A stretch of DNA of 64,000 nt from Bryoerythrophyllum caledonicum. Taxonomy: Eukaryota; Streptophyta; Bryopsida; Pottiales; Pottiaceae. The notes under the pieces are model-generated. The model was not told where the DNA came from. It made no database searches and saw only the letters and a list, made by a program, of their open reading frames with translations. Below, one piece after another: positions 26,690 to 37,482 of this stretch (its first letter is position 1; the number at the start of each line of letters is the position of its first letter). A program made the translations under genes and the position numbers. The stretch is taken from contig OZ020519.1 in NCBI GenBank assembly GCA_963971425.1, forward strand, positions 7,084,028 through 7,148,027. The letters run 5' to 3'.

Positions 26690-26770
26690 ACTACACTAAT
26701 TGTGTAGTTCACAATTAGTGTACGTGTTTGTATTTAGTGTTCACTACACAAAATGCGAATTTTAGTTTAA
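26690..26770. repeat. Second, truncated copy of the 19.3-20.3 kb TIR element end
   Basis: CACTACACTAATTGTGTAGT, then 'ACAATTAGTGTA', 'TATTTAGTGT' and a final 'TTTTAGTTTA', parallel 20190-20274 with substitutions. This shows the small element has, or had, more than one copy here. Confidence 0.6.
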
Positions 26771-26869
26771 TCTATATCTATAAAAGAATACAAGATGACA
26801 AATGAACGCGCCGATGGATGAACGCGCCGATGAAAATTGAGCTCCGTGGATGAAAACAGAACTTTTGGA

Positions 26870-28720
26870 TGAATTTCTGTGATCTTTTGGTCGCAGTTAG
26901 GGTTTGCAGCGGTCTTGCGCAAGTGCACACGGCGCAGTGGAGGTCTGCGGCGCAGTGGAGGTCTATGGAGGTCTGCGGCGGAGTTTGCAACGAGTGCACA
27001 CAACGCAGACAGTGTTCTGTGGAGGTCTGCGGCGGGTTTGCAGCGAGTGCACACGGCGAGGCGGATGGCGGAGACCGTGTTCTGTGGAGGTCTGCGGATG
27101 GCGGCGGTTGGAACTTCTTCAGGAGAAGAGCTACTCTGGCTCGAAGATTGCGCTCCTGGTGAATAAGACGCCAAAGGAGGAGATTGCAGATGCAGGTAAT
27201 AATCATTCAACCCCATCTCTCCGTGTCTCATCAAAGTTACATGACTACTTGCTTATATGAAAAATCTAAGATTTTATGTCACGAAACCTCGCATTGCATG
27301 CACTTGGAAGCGCCTTATGGACTGAGCTCATTCTGCAAGAAAGAGGATAAACAGTGTACCTTACAATACAGGTGATAATGACTCCTGTTAATGATCTTTC
27401 GCAGATCAAAGCTATAACTGCGTGACCTGCCCAACAAAGGTGTGCGAACTGTGTACCAGGAAGGCCTCCTCCAGTATCCAGTGATTGGTCTCTGGAATCA
27501 GTTCAAGTATTCGTACCAACAAAGAGAGGCAAGAGATCGCCATCTCATTCCATATATTCTGAGAAAAGAAGAAGATACACAATGTACTTCATACAAATGA
27601 CTGTTGTTCATAATGATCTTCCGCAGATCAGAGCTACTCCTGCCCAACAAAAGTGAGCAATCACTCAGGTAAGACGTCTCTGGAAGGCCTCATACTACAA
27701 GCTAATCGGATCGAAGCCAGTGATTGGTCTCCGGAGACACAAACCTTAGAATAGATAGCTTCCCAAAAAATTTAAAATCATAAATTTTCTTGACAGGGAG
27801 CTCTTTCATACATGTACAAGACCGCCACTGGGTGGCACGCGACGAGTTCAAAGCGTCCAAAGGACACTGGTATCCCATTAGTATTTATATAAAAGAGATA
27901 TACTCGTCGAAAAAACCAGAAAAAGGTCACAATCCTGTGTGAATAGCGCCCCCACGACCGACCTTCAGGCGCCGACCCAAACGTCCCCAAGAAGCGCAGC
28001 GACCGGAGGACGGTCAAAAACCCAGAAAATATCGCAAATCCGGTGTGAAAAGCGCAGACACGACCGACCTCTAGGCGTCGTCCTGAAATTTCCTCTCCCG
28101 ATGAAGCGCAGCGACCGGCAGACGGAAGAGCAGACCGCGACGGAGGGAGACGAAGGGATCCCTTTTCATCTTCTTGCGTGCGACGCCGAAGCGCAGGCGC
28201 ACCACCACATAGCCACAGATCCAACGCCGAAGCGCAGGCGCACCACCGCATAGCCACAGATCCATCGCCGCACGCCATCACGAGGTAAGCTTGCGCCGAG
28301 AGGCCTGTGAGTTTGAAGTTTGAGGTTTCGTGGGATCGCTGGTTTCGTGGTTTAGGTTGATTGCTGGTTTAGGGTTGATCGCTGGTTTGAGGTTGAGAAT
28401 CACTAGTAGAAGGGTCGGAGTTGATTGCGTTCTGGAGGTCTGAGGTTGAGGTTTTTGAGGTTTCGGCTTTAGAGAAGTTCTGGAGGTTGAGGTTAGGGTT
28501 TGGGTGTCGTTGGTTGCGATTGGTGATGTATGATTTGTCTGTGAGTTTAAAATCACTGACCCGACGACCTGGACTGGCTGTCAGCAAAGGGGGGTTACTC
28601 GCTTCGCTTTGATTTACTCGTCTTTTGTGTCCCTAGATCTCGTGGGCGCTTTCTCTCGCTCTCGTGCGCCGCTCGCTTCGTCACTTGCACTCGCTCTCGT
28701 GCGCCGCTCGCTCTCGTGCG
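26870..28720. other. GC-rich stretch with internal repeats, no supported gene
   Basis: The base composition changes sharply from the AT-rich DNA on the left. 'GTGGAGGTCTGCGG' recurs about five times between 26936 and 27100 together with 'GAGTGCACAC'. A 'GATCTTTCGCAGATC ... CCAGTGATTGGTCTC' module occurs at about 27395-27490 and again at 27610-27735. The sequence 'GCGCAGGCGCACCACC(A/G)CATAGCCACAGATCCA' is directly repeated at about 28190-28265. Overlapping open frames on both strands are explained by GC richness. The stretch may be captured genic 5' DNA belonging with the ANGUSTIFOLIA fragment downstream. Confidence 0.35.
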
Positions 28721-28721
28721 C

Positions 28722-29945
28722 CGCTGCCTGCTCCCCTTTGCCCTCGCCGTCTTTCCATTGGTAAGTGTTTTTCCTTTGCTTTTTCTTGCATGTTTGCTCG
28801 GTGTATCGTTAAGTTTGCGATGAGAAGTTGTTTTCTGTTTGCGGTTCACGTTGAAATTCCAAGTAATTGCTCATGAAAGTTATCGGTGTTGCTTACTACT
28901 CAGCGTTCATTGTCATCCCTTCAGCCGAATTTGATCTAGACTTTAGAAGCAATGTGAATGGAAATAGTGAACCTCACTGCCGTGGTACAATTCCAAATTG
29001 TACACCGCGAGGCTGCGATGAAGCTCCTGAACTAATCACCTTACAAAATTTGGTTGTAGAATCCTCTTCCTTGATTCAGTGCTTGCATGTTCTGTTATAA
29101 CCATCGTTGTAATCACTCAGGGCACTTCGGTATCACTATTAACGACGTCTGCAGAGCATGTCAACGTTTTGAGAAGCTAGGAATTCAATTCGTGAAGCGG
29201 TATTCTGCTTTAAGCATCACTGGAAATATGACCAATCTTTCTGATTTAGAACTTTGGGTTGACGTCACTAGCAGATAATTTTTTCAGAGATGAGTGATGG
29301 GGATCACGTAACTGCAGGAAGGATGAAGGGACTGGCATTAATCAAGGACCCTGATGGCTACTCCTGAATCATACTGCATCGCTCTTTTATCTTTGAGATT
29401 TGATCCGGATGTACTCATTTGGATTGTCTTTATCAATACCTTGTAGATGTTGTGCGAGTGCTGTTTGCTATCAACCTCTTGCTGCTTTCTCTGTATCTTT
29501 CCACTTAAGGTTTCGTTTTTCTTGCTTCTAGGTTTTGGGTTCTTGGAGCCATGTGAAACTGCCCGCTGCCTGCTCCCCTTTGCCCTCGCCGTCTTTCCAT
29601 TGGTAAGTGTTTTTCCTTTGCTTTTTCTTGCATGTTTGCTCGGTGTATCGTTAAGTTTGCGATGAGAAGTTGTTTTCTGTTTGCGTTTCACGTTGAAATT
29701 CCAAGTAATTGCTCGTGAGAGTTATCGGTGTTGCTTACTACTCAGCGTCCTGAATCATACTGCATCGCTCTTTTATCTTTGAGATTTGATCTGGATGCAC
29801 TCATTTGGATTGTCTTTATCAATACCTTGCAGATGTTGTGCGAGTGCTGTTTGCTATCAACTTCTTGCTGCTTTCTCTGTATCTTTCCACTTAGGGTTTT
29901 GTTTTTCTTGCTTCTAGGTTTTGGGTTCTTGGAGCCATGTGAAAC
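28722..29945. repeat. Two interleaved duplicated segments (A-B-A-B)
   Basis: Segment A ('CTGCCTGCTCCCCTTTGCCC' onward, about 185 bases) occurs at about 28722-28908 and 29565-29748. Segment B (from 'CTGAATCATACTGCATCGCT' to 'GGAGCCATGTGAAAC', about 195 bases) occurs at about 29364-29562 and 29750-29945. The second A lies directly between the two copies of B. Copies differ by a few substitutions, so the duplication is fairly recent. Confidence 0.8.
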
Positions 29946-31039
29946 CCTTTTTAACATTTCCTCATAATCCAGTTTGTTATCAAAACCTTGCAAGTGCGAA
30001 GTGAGTGGTGCTTGTACCGATTTGGTTGTGTCATACTTCAGGTTTTGGATTCCAGCGATTTGAGGCATGTCTGTCTCTTTTACTTGGTATGTTTTCTTTC
30101 TTCTTAAGTTTTACTTTTCCTGGATTTGCTAATTAGGTTTCCATTTCTGCTTGCGCTGCCTTTGTTTCTTTCTTTTGTCGCTTTGATTTGTGTTAATCCG
30201 AGGGTTTTGTTTCTGTTTGTGCGGACCTAGGGTTTGTTTCGATTTTCTTGTGTGGAGGTTCTACGGCGCTGCACTGCCATCTGAGTTGGTTGCGTTGTGC
30301 TTTCATGCAGTTGGTAATTGTTGCTTGCGAAGAAGCGCTTTCCTTTCCTCTGTGTCCTTGGAACCAGAGCTGGTTGCCGAGGAAACCGTTCAAGTGAGTC
30401 TCCGTGCTAGCTGCTTTGAAGGTTTGAATTGTTAATTTGCTGAGAACTGACTCGTACTTAGGTTATCTGATGACTCCTGTCTGTGTGGGGTCCAACAGAT
30501 AGCGATTTCATGCTTGCAATCAATTCTTTTGGAGGACTTCAAGCCCACCGAAATTGAGGTGTTATTTCGTCCCTGAGGCTTAATTTGAGTACTTCCGTGA
30601 CTTCATGAAAAACAATAGAAAAAATCATCATCTCCAATTCTTAAGCTTAAAAAAGTTCTTTACTTTAAGTGATGTATGTGTAAGGATGACGTATGCATAC
30701 TGGAAGCTGCAAAAAGTCTTTGTAAATTATAGCATAGACTGGGTGTCTCCAGATACAGTACTGTTTTGAAGGCTTTCAGTGAATCCACTGGAGTTTGTTG
30801 GAATTTATTGCTTGAGATCAACATATGGATGAGTTGTTGAAGCTATCGCATGTCATGGTAGTGCAGCTGTTGAATGGTGTGGGTAGTGTCTCAAACCTTC
30901 TGAATTCTAATAATGTATCTTTTACCCTCAAATTCTAGGAGAGGGTTACATTCCACAGCATAAAGCTTGTATTTTTTTCATATGTGGTTGCATCAAGCTG
31001 TTTCATTTTTTATGATCCTTCCTGATTTTGCTTTTTCAG

Positions 31040-31590
31040 TGCTCGGAGCCAAGAAATTGAACAACTTGAAGGAGCTGCTCGCTGCTAGTGACATAATCAC
31101 GCTGCATTGTGCGCGTACTAACAATACTCTGCAGCTCATCAATGCGGACAGTCTCCAGCACATCAAACCAGGTTCGTGCTTAGTGAGCCTCATCAAGCAA
31201 ACTGGATTAGGTTATGCTAATTAATTCAGGTGTGGATTCAATTATGGTCTCTGATGACCAGTGGTTCTGGACAGGTGCGATAGTGGTGATTATGTAGCAG
31301 CCACCTGCTGGACGATTGTGCGCTGAAGGAGGTGCTCATCAGTGGCATTGTTGCTGGCGTTGCCTTGGATGTCATTGAAGGGCCCCAGTGGCTTGAAGCT
31401 TGGGTACATGATCTTGTGCGTGACTTCCCTCGTCATTCTGTTCTCAACTTGATTTTATGTTATTGTTCTCCTTCCACGGGTGAGAGAGATGCCGAACGTG
31501 CTAATCCTTCCGTGTAGTGCAGACTACAGTGAAGAGGTCTTGGCGGAGATACGGTCAAATGCTTGACTCCAGGAAGAAGTTGCATTCAGA
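31040..31590 (+). pseudogene. AN: Captured fragment of ANGUSTIFOLIA (CtBP-like)
   Basis: Three exon-like pieces match the plant CtBP/BARS homologue ANGUSTIFOLIA, a regulator of microtubules and cell shape. The first (31040-31200) reads LKELLAASDIITLHCA, then INADSLQHIKPG. The second (about 31293-31405) reads HLLDDCALKEVLISG and GPQWLEAW. The third (about 31482-31565) reads REMPNVLILPCSADYSEEV and ends at TGA. The gaps contain intron-like sequence, so the fragment was copied from genomic DNA, not from mRNA. It is broken: the NAD-binding N-terminus and the long C-terminus are missing, stops interrupt the joins, and the expected acceptor before the third piece reads CGG instead of CAG. It lies inside the 26-kb element and is on the plus strand. 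Identification is from family knowledge of the motifs and is firm; expression is unlikely. Confidence 0.8.
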
Positions 31591-31889
31591 GTTATACGGG
31601 TTCACCTTGGGATGAAATCCTTGTGATGTTGTAATTTATTGTAAGTTGGGAGTTGGTAGGTTTTTAAGTTGTAGAGTTTCGGCCACTCATCTTAGTTTTG
31701 AGTTTCTAATAGTGATTGGATTACGATTCAAAGAGGGGACATTTTGTCACTGAAGCAGCTCTTTTGTGTGACATACCTCAAGCCATTTGTTTGAAGAATC
31801 AAGAGGCTGCAAAAAATGGAAACGAGGTACGTAGATTCCTACGGCACTTGCAATTTGAATGAATTTTGTAATTTCTCATTCATATAATT

Positions 31890-32510
31890 TGTGCATATTC
31901 AGCTCGAGTCGAGCTGAATATGCACAATTGGTTGATCACGAGATGCATATTCAGCTCGGGTAGAGCTGAATGTGCACGTTCAGCTTTGAATGATGTTTAT
32001 ATTCAACTCGATTCGAGCTGAATGTGCAGCGTATGATGAGCTTTGTGTGCACATTCAGCTCGGGTAGAGCTGAATGTACACGTTCAAGTGTGAATCATGT
32101 GCATATTCAACTTGACTCGAGTGGAATGTGTAGTGAATGATGAGCTTTTAGTGCACATTCAGCTCGACTAGAGCTGAATATGCACTTCCGGCTCATTAGT
32201 GTGTGCGCAAGTGATTGATCATAATGTGCACATTCAGCTAGAGTCGAGCTGAATGTGCATCGAAATTTCAGCTATGTGCACATTCAGCTCGACTCGAGCT
32301 GAATATGCATGTTCAGTTCATTAGTTCATGGATGTAAAATTAATATTAATCAGCACATTCAGCTCGACGAAAGTTGAATGTGCAATAGAAATGGTAAAAT
32401 ACTTCAAACACACGCAAGTGGTAATGCAAAAACTTAAAACTTAATGAAGAAATCACATCTATGCAATTCAATGTTGTATTGCATATTTAGCTCGATGCGA
32501 GCTGAATATG
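31890..32510. promoter_or_regulatory. Cluster of ten palindromes upstream of the ParB/methyltransferase-like gene
   Basis: Imperfect palindromes near 31898, 31945, 31998, 32049, 32100, 32152, 32226, 32277, 32352 and 32480 have the form GCAYATTCAGCTCG...CGAGCTGAATRTGC, the best being fully symmetrical (for example at 32277). They fill the 700 bases before the ATG at 32591. A regulatory or protein-binding role is inferred from placement. Confidence 0.6.
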
Positions 32511-34009
32511 CATACTTGAGGAAAATTGTAATGCATTAAGTACGTAAAATAAAAATCTAAGTTTACTTACGACTCCATTGCAGAAATCCAATGAATGACC
32601 AAGAGGTCCTAGAGCAATACTATAGACCAACAAGTATTGTGATTGAGTTCGACGACGGAGAGGAGCACGAGCTACTCAACTGCTACGAGCATCGAGATTG
32701 AGAGAGGCATGAGGCGTGGGGGTTCGAACATATCGGTCACTCTAACAGCCTGGTGTTGACTCACAAATTTCGAGGCATGGATATGTTCTTGCACGTTTCA
32801 TCAAATGAGAAGATAATCGAGTTTGACCACCACAAGAAGTTTCTCGTGGTTAAAAGTGAGACGACAACTGGAAACAATCTTCAGTACACGGTTCTCATCG
32901 ACTACATGACTCAAGTCTTCAGCCTTGATCCATTTCTCGACAGCATTGAGAATTCATTGTTTGAGTCAATAAAGAAGGACGTCCTCAAACAATAAGATGA
33001 AGATTACTGGAAGAGCAGCATTGGTGGTCCTCTTCACGCTAAAGCTTTGTCATCCAAGTTGACAAGTCTCCTCCATGCAATGGCAATGAAGGTTCTTCAA
33101 AACTCGCAGACCTCATCCGAGATGACTCTAGTAGAGGTCTCTCGTAGAACCGAGAGTGGCATCGTTAGCCAAGGCGGTACCACTGGTCAAAGGACTGCAA
33201 CGGCTCGAACAAGTAAGGCAAATCCGAGGAAGTCGTTGTCTGTAAACCCAACGCCACCGAAGAGGCAGCGTCGATCACTTGTTCCGGAGGCTTCAACTCG
33301 AAGAGTACTAAAAACTAGTGTAAAAAACCAAGAAGCTGGAACGCAAAACGGTGAGGCCAGCATGGTCTCTGCGATCACCGATCTGCCGCACGAGTTGCGT
33401 CCTGGAGAAGCCATTGACTACGGAAATGCATCCGAGGTATACGAAAAGTTCTGGACAGATTGCCAAGACTGCTTCCTCTACGACCCTAACATGAAGAAGG
33501 AGCTGGACGTGCGGCAGTTATCACCAGCACCAGAGGACTGGACGATTCGGGCCTTTGAAAAGAAAGGCATGGACGTGGTAATGAATTACCTCATTCACAT
33601 GCCCGATAAATCCATCAAGCAAACGCTTTGCGTAATGCCGATAACAAACAAGAAGCCAGATGGAGACTGGGAAGACATTCGAAAGGGAAAGTTCTACATC
33701 ATAAATGGCCAACATAGCGTGGCGGCAAGCTTAGCAATGATGGCAGATGAATCTATTGATGAGACCACAGTAAGACACTTTCGCGTATGGAAGTGCTTTG
33801 TCGTATGGTCCGATGACAAAGAGAAGCTGCGTAAGATCTCGGCATTCTACAACCGAGTCAATCACTTGTCCGTCTTCAAGCCAACGTGGTCGACCAACAT
33901 CCTGTCTGCACGGTCGACATGGACCAATCTAGGTCGCCCAACACCACCACAGAAGAAGAATACGCCGGGTGGTCGTGGAGCACCAAGAGCCAACGACAAG
34001 GCGTATAAG

Positions 34010-34298
34010 GTAAGGAATTCGGATTGCGAATGCATATTTAGCTCGACTCGAGCTGAATATGCAAACCCTTGCGAATGCATATTCAGCTCGACTCAAGCTA
34101 AATATGCAAACCCTTACGAATGCATATTCAGCTCGACTCGAGCTGAATATGCAAACCATTGCGAATGCATATTCAGCTCAACTCGAGCTGAATATGCAAA
34201 CCTTTGCAAATGCATATTTAGCTAGAGTCAAGCTGAATATGCACATCCATGTCAACAATTGTTCACTTTTACTAACACTATTGTTTTGCCTCCTACAG
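34010..34298 (+). other. Intron 1 of the ParB/methyltransferase-like gene, holding five palindromes
   Basis: GTAAGG donor and CCTACAG acceptor, phase 0. Between about 34028 and 34245 it holds five copies in a row of the element palindrome (GCATATTCAGCTCGACTCGA type), with about 44-base spacing and 'AACCCTTGCGAAT'-type linkers. Confidence 0.8.
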
Positions 34299-35657
34299 GA
34301 GTTCATAGAGGCCATTCAACGTCGATTTGCCTGCATTGACGTTCAAAAGAACCAGCAGTATGCTAGCAAATCTAGTCAGGTTCTTCAGCTGACTCTCTCA
34401 AATGAGATCAAGATTATCACGTCGCCTGATTCCACTTTCAATCTTTGGCGAGATGTGATGGCCGCAAGTGCTCAAGGCGACTTGATTGACGTTGACACCA
34501 ACCCCCTTTGCAAATTCAAAGACAACCTGAAGTTGACGACAACGAAGGATGGTGGTCTGAATCGAGAGTTTTTCAAGTGGCTCAATGGCCTCACTGATGC
34601 AGATCATGTGAAGTTGTTGAACCACATTTTAAACCGCAGCGGACCAAAATGGCGACTGCAGTACCCGAAGGTGGTCATCAAGACACCAACCAGCGTATTG
34701 GATAGTAACTACACGGCTTGGAAATGGATCGAGCGGCGCAAGAGAAAGAACGTCGTCCGAAGGGAGTTGCAAAAAGTGAAGCCTAGTCTTGCATTTTTTG
34801 ATGCAAACAAAAATTTGGTTCCTGGAAATTGGAAGTGTTTTAAGCGTGAATATCACGTCTCATCCGCAACCATGAGGGTGCTTGTCGATCAACCCGGTGA
34901 GGCATTCTTCACTGAGGCGCGACAGCTTCGGAGCAAGAACAAGTCTGCGGAGGAGCTATCGCCATACGCGAAAGCTTGGTTTAAGTTGTTCTTGGACAAG
35001 CGCCAACACTTTCAAGAAGCGTCCGGGTCTGCATACATTCGGAAGTACAACATCATCAATGATGCGTTGGGTGTGTGGCCCGAAAACACATGGGATCCCC
35101 ACGGCGAAAAGCCTCGGCTTGCATTAATCGATTTCAGATCAGCTCCCGGGCAAGATTTGAAGCCATCATCAACGGTGGCTAACCCATTCTTCAAGGACTT
35201 CATGGAGGCATTGCGGACTGGAGGCAGCCCTTGATTGACAGACCCTGATGTCTGGCTATGGATATGTGGGACCAAGTCAGAGGAGAGGCAAGTCTTCTCC
35301 ATAATCGAGAAGTCCCCATTTGTGGACGAATATGTGACATACAGTTCCGCATACATTCCTGGTAAGTATGAGCGGCTCGATGATCTGCCGACAGGCAACA
35401 AGTTGTCAAAAGATTCTGTGGAACTTCTTTGGCTAGTCCGTAAGCCATTTGCTCGCCCAAACTCAGTTACAAAGGAATATGTCTATCCGCTTCATGTTGC
35501 AAACACCAAGGCCCGCAAGTACAACGAGTTGGAGTATCGTGTAAACACTACTGAGTTCACGATGGAATTCTACTTTCAAGTACTCAAAGAATGGTGCAAA
35601 CCCGGGGACTTAGTCTTCTCTGCCTTTGGAGGCTCAAAGTTTCTTATTGCATCTATG

Positions 35658-35860
35658 GTACGAATTCTGTCGAGCTCTCATGTTTGCATATTCAGTTTGA
35701 CTTGAAAATGAATATGCAAGTGCTTCTAGATCATTAGTTCTGAGTTGCATATTCAGCTCGACTCGAGCTGAATATGCAAGTAGTGTAGTTTCATAGAATG
35801 CAAATATATGTCGCTTGAGTGAATTTGATTGATTGCTAGTGTCTCTGGTGTGCCTTGCAG
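35658..35860 (+). other. Intron 2 of the ParB/methyltransferase-like gene, holding two palindromes
   Basis: GTACGA donor, TTGCAG acceptor, phase 0. One worn palindrome (about 35684-35716) and one perfect one (about 35748-35780) lie inside. Introns of this gene are thus repeatedly occupied by the element's palindrome. Confidence 0.75.
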
Positions 35861-36931
35861 ATCGAATCTCTAGGGTGTGCCTGCATCTGCGAGACTTCCG
35901 AGAGTGATCGGTACGAAAGCAAGGCAAAGTTGGCTTTGTCTCTATGCAAAGCGGATTTCGTTGCCGACGGTTATCCGGTTGACGTGACAAATTATCTTGT
36001 AAAGCCCCCTCGTGGTAAGGGTAAGGGAAAGAGACGAGTTGATGACGATGATGATAATGAGGAAGATGATGATGAACAACCTGCTGTGGATGTTACGAGG
36101 TCAGATGTTGCGGTAGCTGAGCCATCAGACCCCGCTTCTGCTCGCGTTAATGAAGGCGCAGATACTGGTGTATTCTGTGCGAATGATTATGAGGATCTTG
36201 CTCTTCGTCGGTCTAGTGTGATTGCAGGTGGTGCTGGTCCATCCAACAATCGGTCGCAGAGTAGGGCTGATTCCTCAGGTGGAAATACTGACGATGACGT
36301 TGAAGTGATGGCTTCTGCACCAACGCCCCCGCACAAGCGCCAACGAACTCCTGTGATGGTTAACTCGCCCGCGCTATCCACGTCTCCTCCCACGGCACAA
36401 GCCGATATGGCATTGAAGGTCGAGATGCTCTTAAAGAAGGTCGAGGAGCAAGAGAGGCTCAACCAAGAGTTGTCAAGACGGCAGGAAGAGCGCCAAGATG
36501 AGCTCCTTGCAGCGCAGAGGGCCGACATGGAGCGGAACACGCAAGCGATGATCGCTTCTATGCTTGCAAGATTTGAACAGATGTTGCCACCGCAATCCAA
36601 GCCGATAGAGCATATTTTTGGTGCAACTCCTGAGGCGGCTGCAAGACCATCGTCTCAAGGCCCTACTGTTATAGAGACGGTCGCCTCGTTTGGAGAGACG
36701 TATGTCCAACAGTCTTTGTTGACATCGGATCCGAAGACGTCTTCTCCTCTTTCACCGCCACTAGCGATAGCCTATGTTGGAGCCGAGCGCATGGTTTCCG
36801 CCGATCCCAGTGTTCAGCCAAACAATGTGATCCCGGTGGAAGAGACAGAAGTTGCTTATGAAGTCAACACACCGAGCAACACTCAAGCATCTCCAGAACA
36901 CTCTTCAGGTGGAATTCTCGATGAGAACTAG

Positions 36932-37482
36932 TACATCGAGTATTCTTGTTGTTGTTAATTGTGTTTCCCCAATTATTTTCGAATATTAACTTCTGTTCGA
37001 AAATAATCTTGGATGTTTATTGTCCTTCTAAACCTTAGTTGAGTAAATTCGATGTTGCTTCCGTTTCGAATCTCCTTAATCACTTCCCTTTGATGTATAT
37101 TGTTTTTCTCTTGATCCATTTTTTTTTTTTTTTTAGACTACACTTAAGTTGAAGTAAATGTACTCCAGATAAGTAGTAGTATATCTCTCTATGTTTTGTT
37201 TCGTTTAGTCCTTCTCCTAAAGTCATTGTTACTTTTATTGCATATTCAGCTCGGCTCGAGCTGAATATGCATTACTTTTGTATATCTTCTTGTTCTCCCT
37301 CAGTGTGCATCATGTTGAAATTCAAGTAGTCCTCTCCCTTGTGTGCATCCAATTGTTGAGTACTCATACACTTGCACAGTCAATTAGAGTCGAGCTCAAT
37401 GTTGATCCTGTTTAGTATCAACTGTCGTTGCATTTTCGGGCATGTTTGTTCATAACCTATAATTAAATTTTCTGCATTTCAG
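36932..37482. other. Spacer between the methyltransferase-like and FCP1-like genes
   Basis: No frame was supported. It holds one nearly perfect palindrome (about 37240-37271, TTCAGCTCGGCTCGAGCTGAA-type) and poly-T at about 37119-37134. The first exon of the FCP1-like gene may be hidden here, because the exon at 37483 begins inside a codon. Confidence 0.5.

Larger units (their letters stand above)
32591..36931 (+). pseudogene. ParB-like plus DNA-methyltransferase-like protein, three exons, three in-frame stops
   Basis: Three exons (32591-34009, 34299-35657, 35861-36931) join in phase 0 and give about 1,280 codons. Stops interrupt the frame at TGA 32699, TAA 32993 and TGA 35232, with no frameshift. 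Exon 1 has FYIINGQHSVAAS (about 33695-33733), the DGQHR-like motif of ParB/sulfiredoxin-fold proteins, after a basic linker. Exon 2 carries IDFRSAPGQ (about 35127) where a type-beta N6/N4 methyltransferase would have its (D/N/S)PP(Y/W) motif. It also carries KPGDLVFSAFGGSKFLIA (35600-35650), continued in exon 3 by GCACICETSESDRYESKA. That second block reads like the SAM-binding 'PGDLVxDxFxGSGTT' plus 'GxExxxxYxxxA' motif. ParB-methyltransferase fusions are common in phages. The catalytic motif is not canonical, so activity is doubtful. The tail has a long acidic run and a Glu/Arg-rich coiled coil (about 36412-36590). Confidence 0.55.

Noticed and set aside
26767..28281. Long open frames in the GC-rich region
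   Set aside because: Mirror-image frames on both strands, repetitive Arg/Ala/Cys content and direct repeats indicate GC-rich non-coding DNA.
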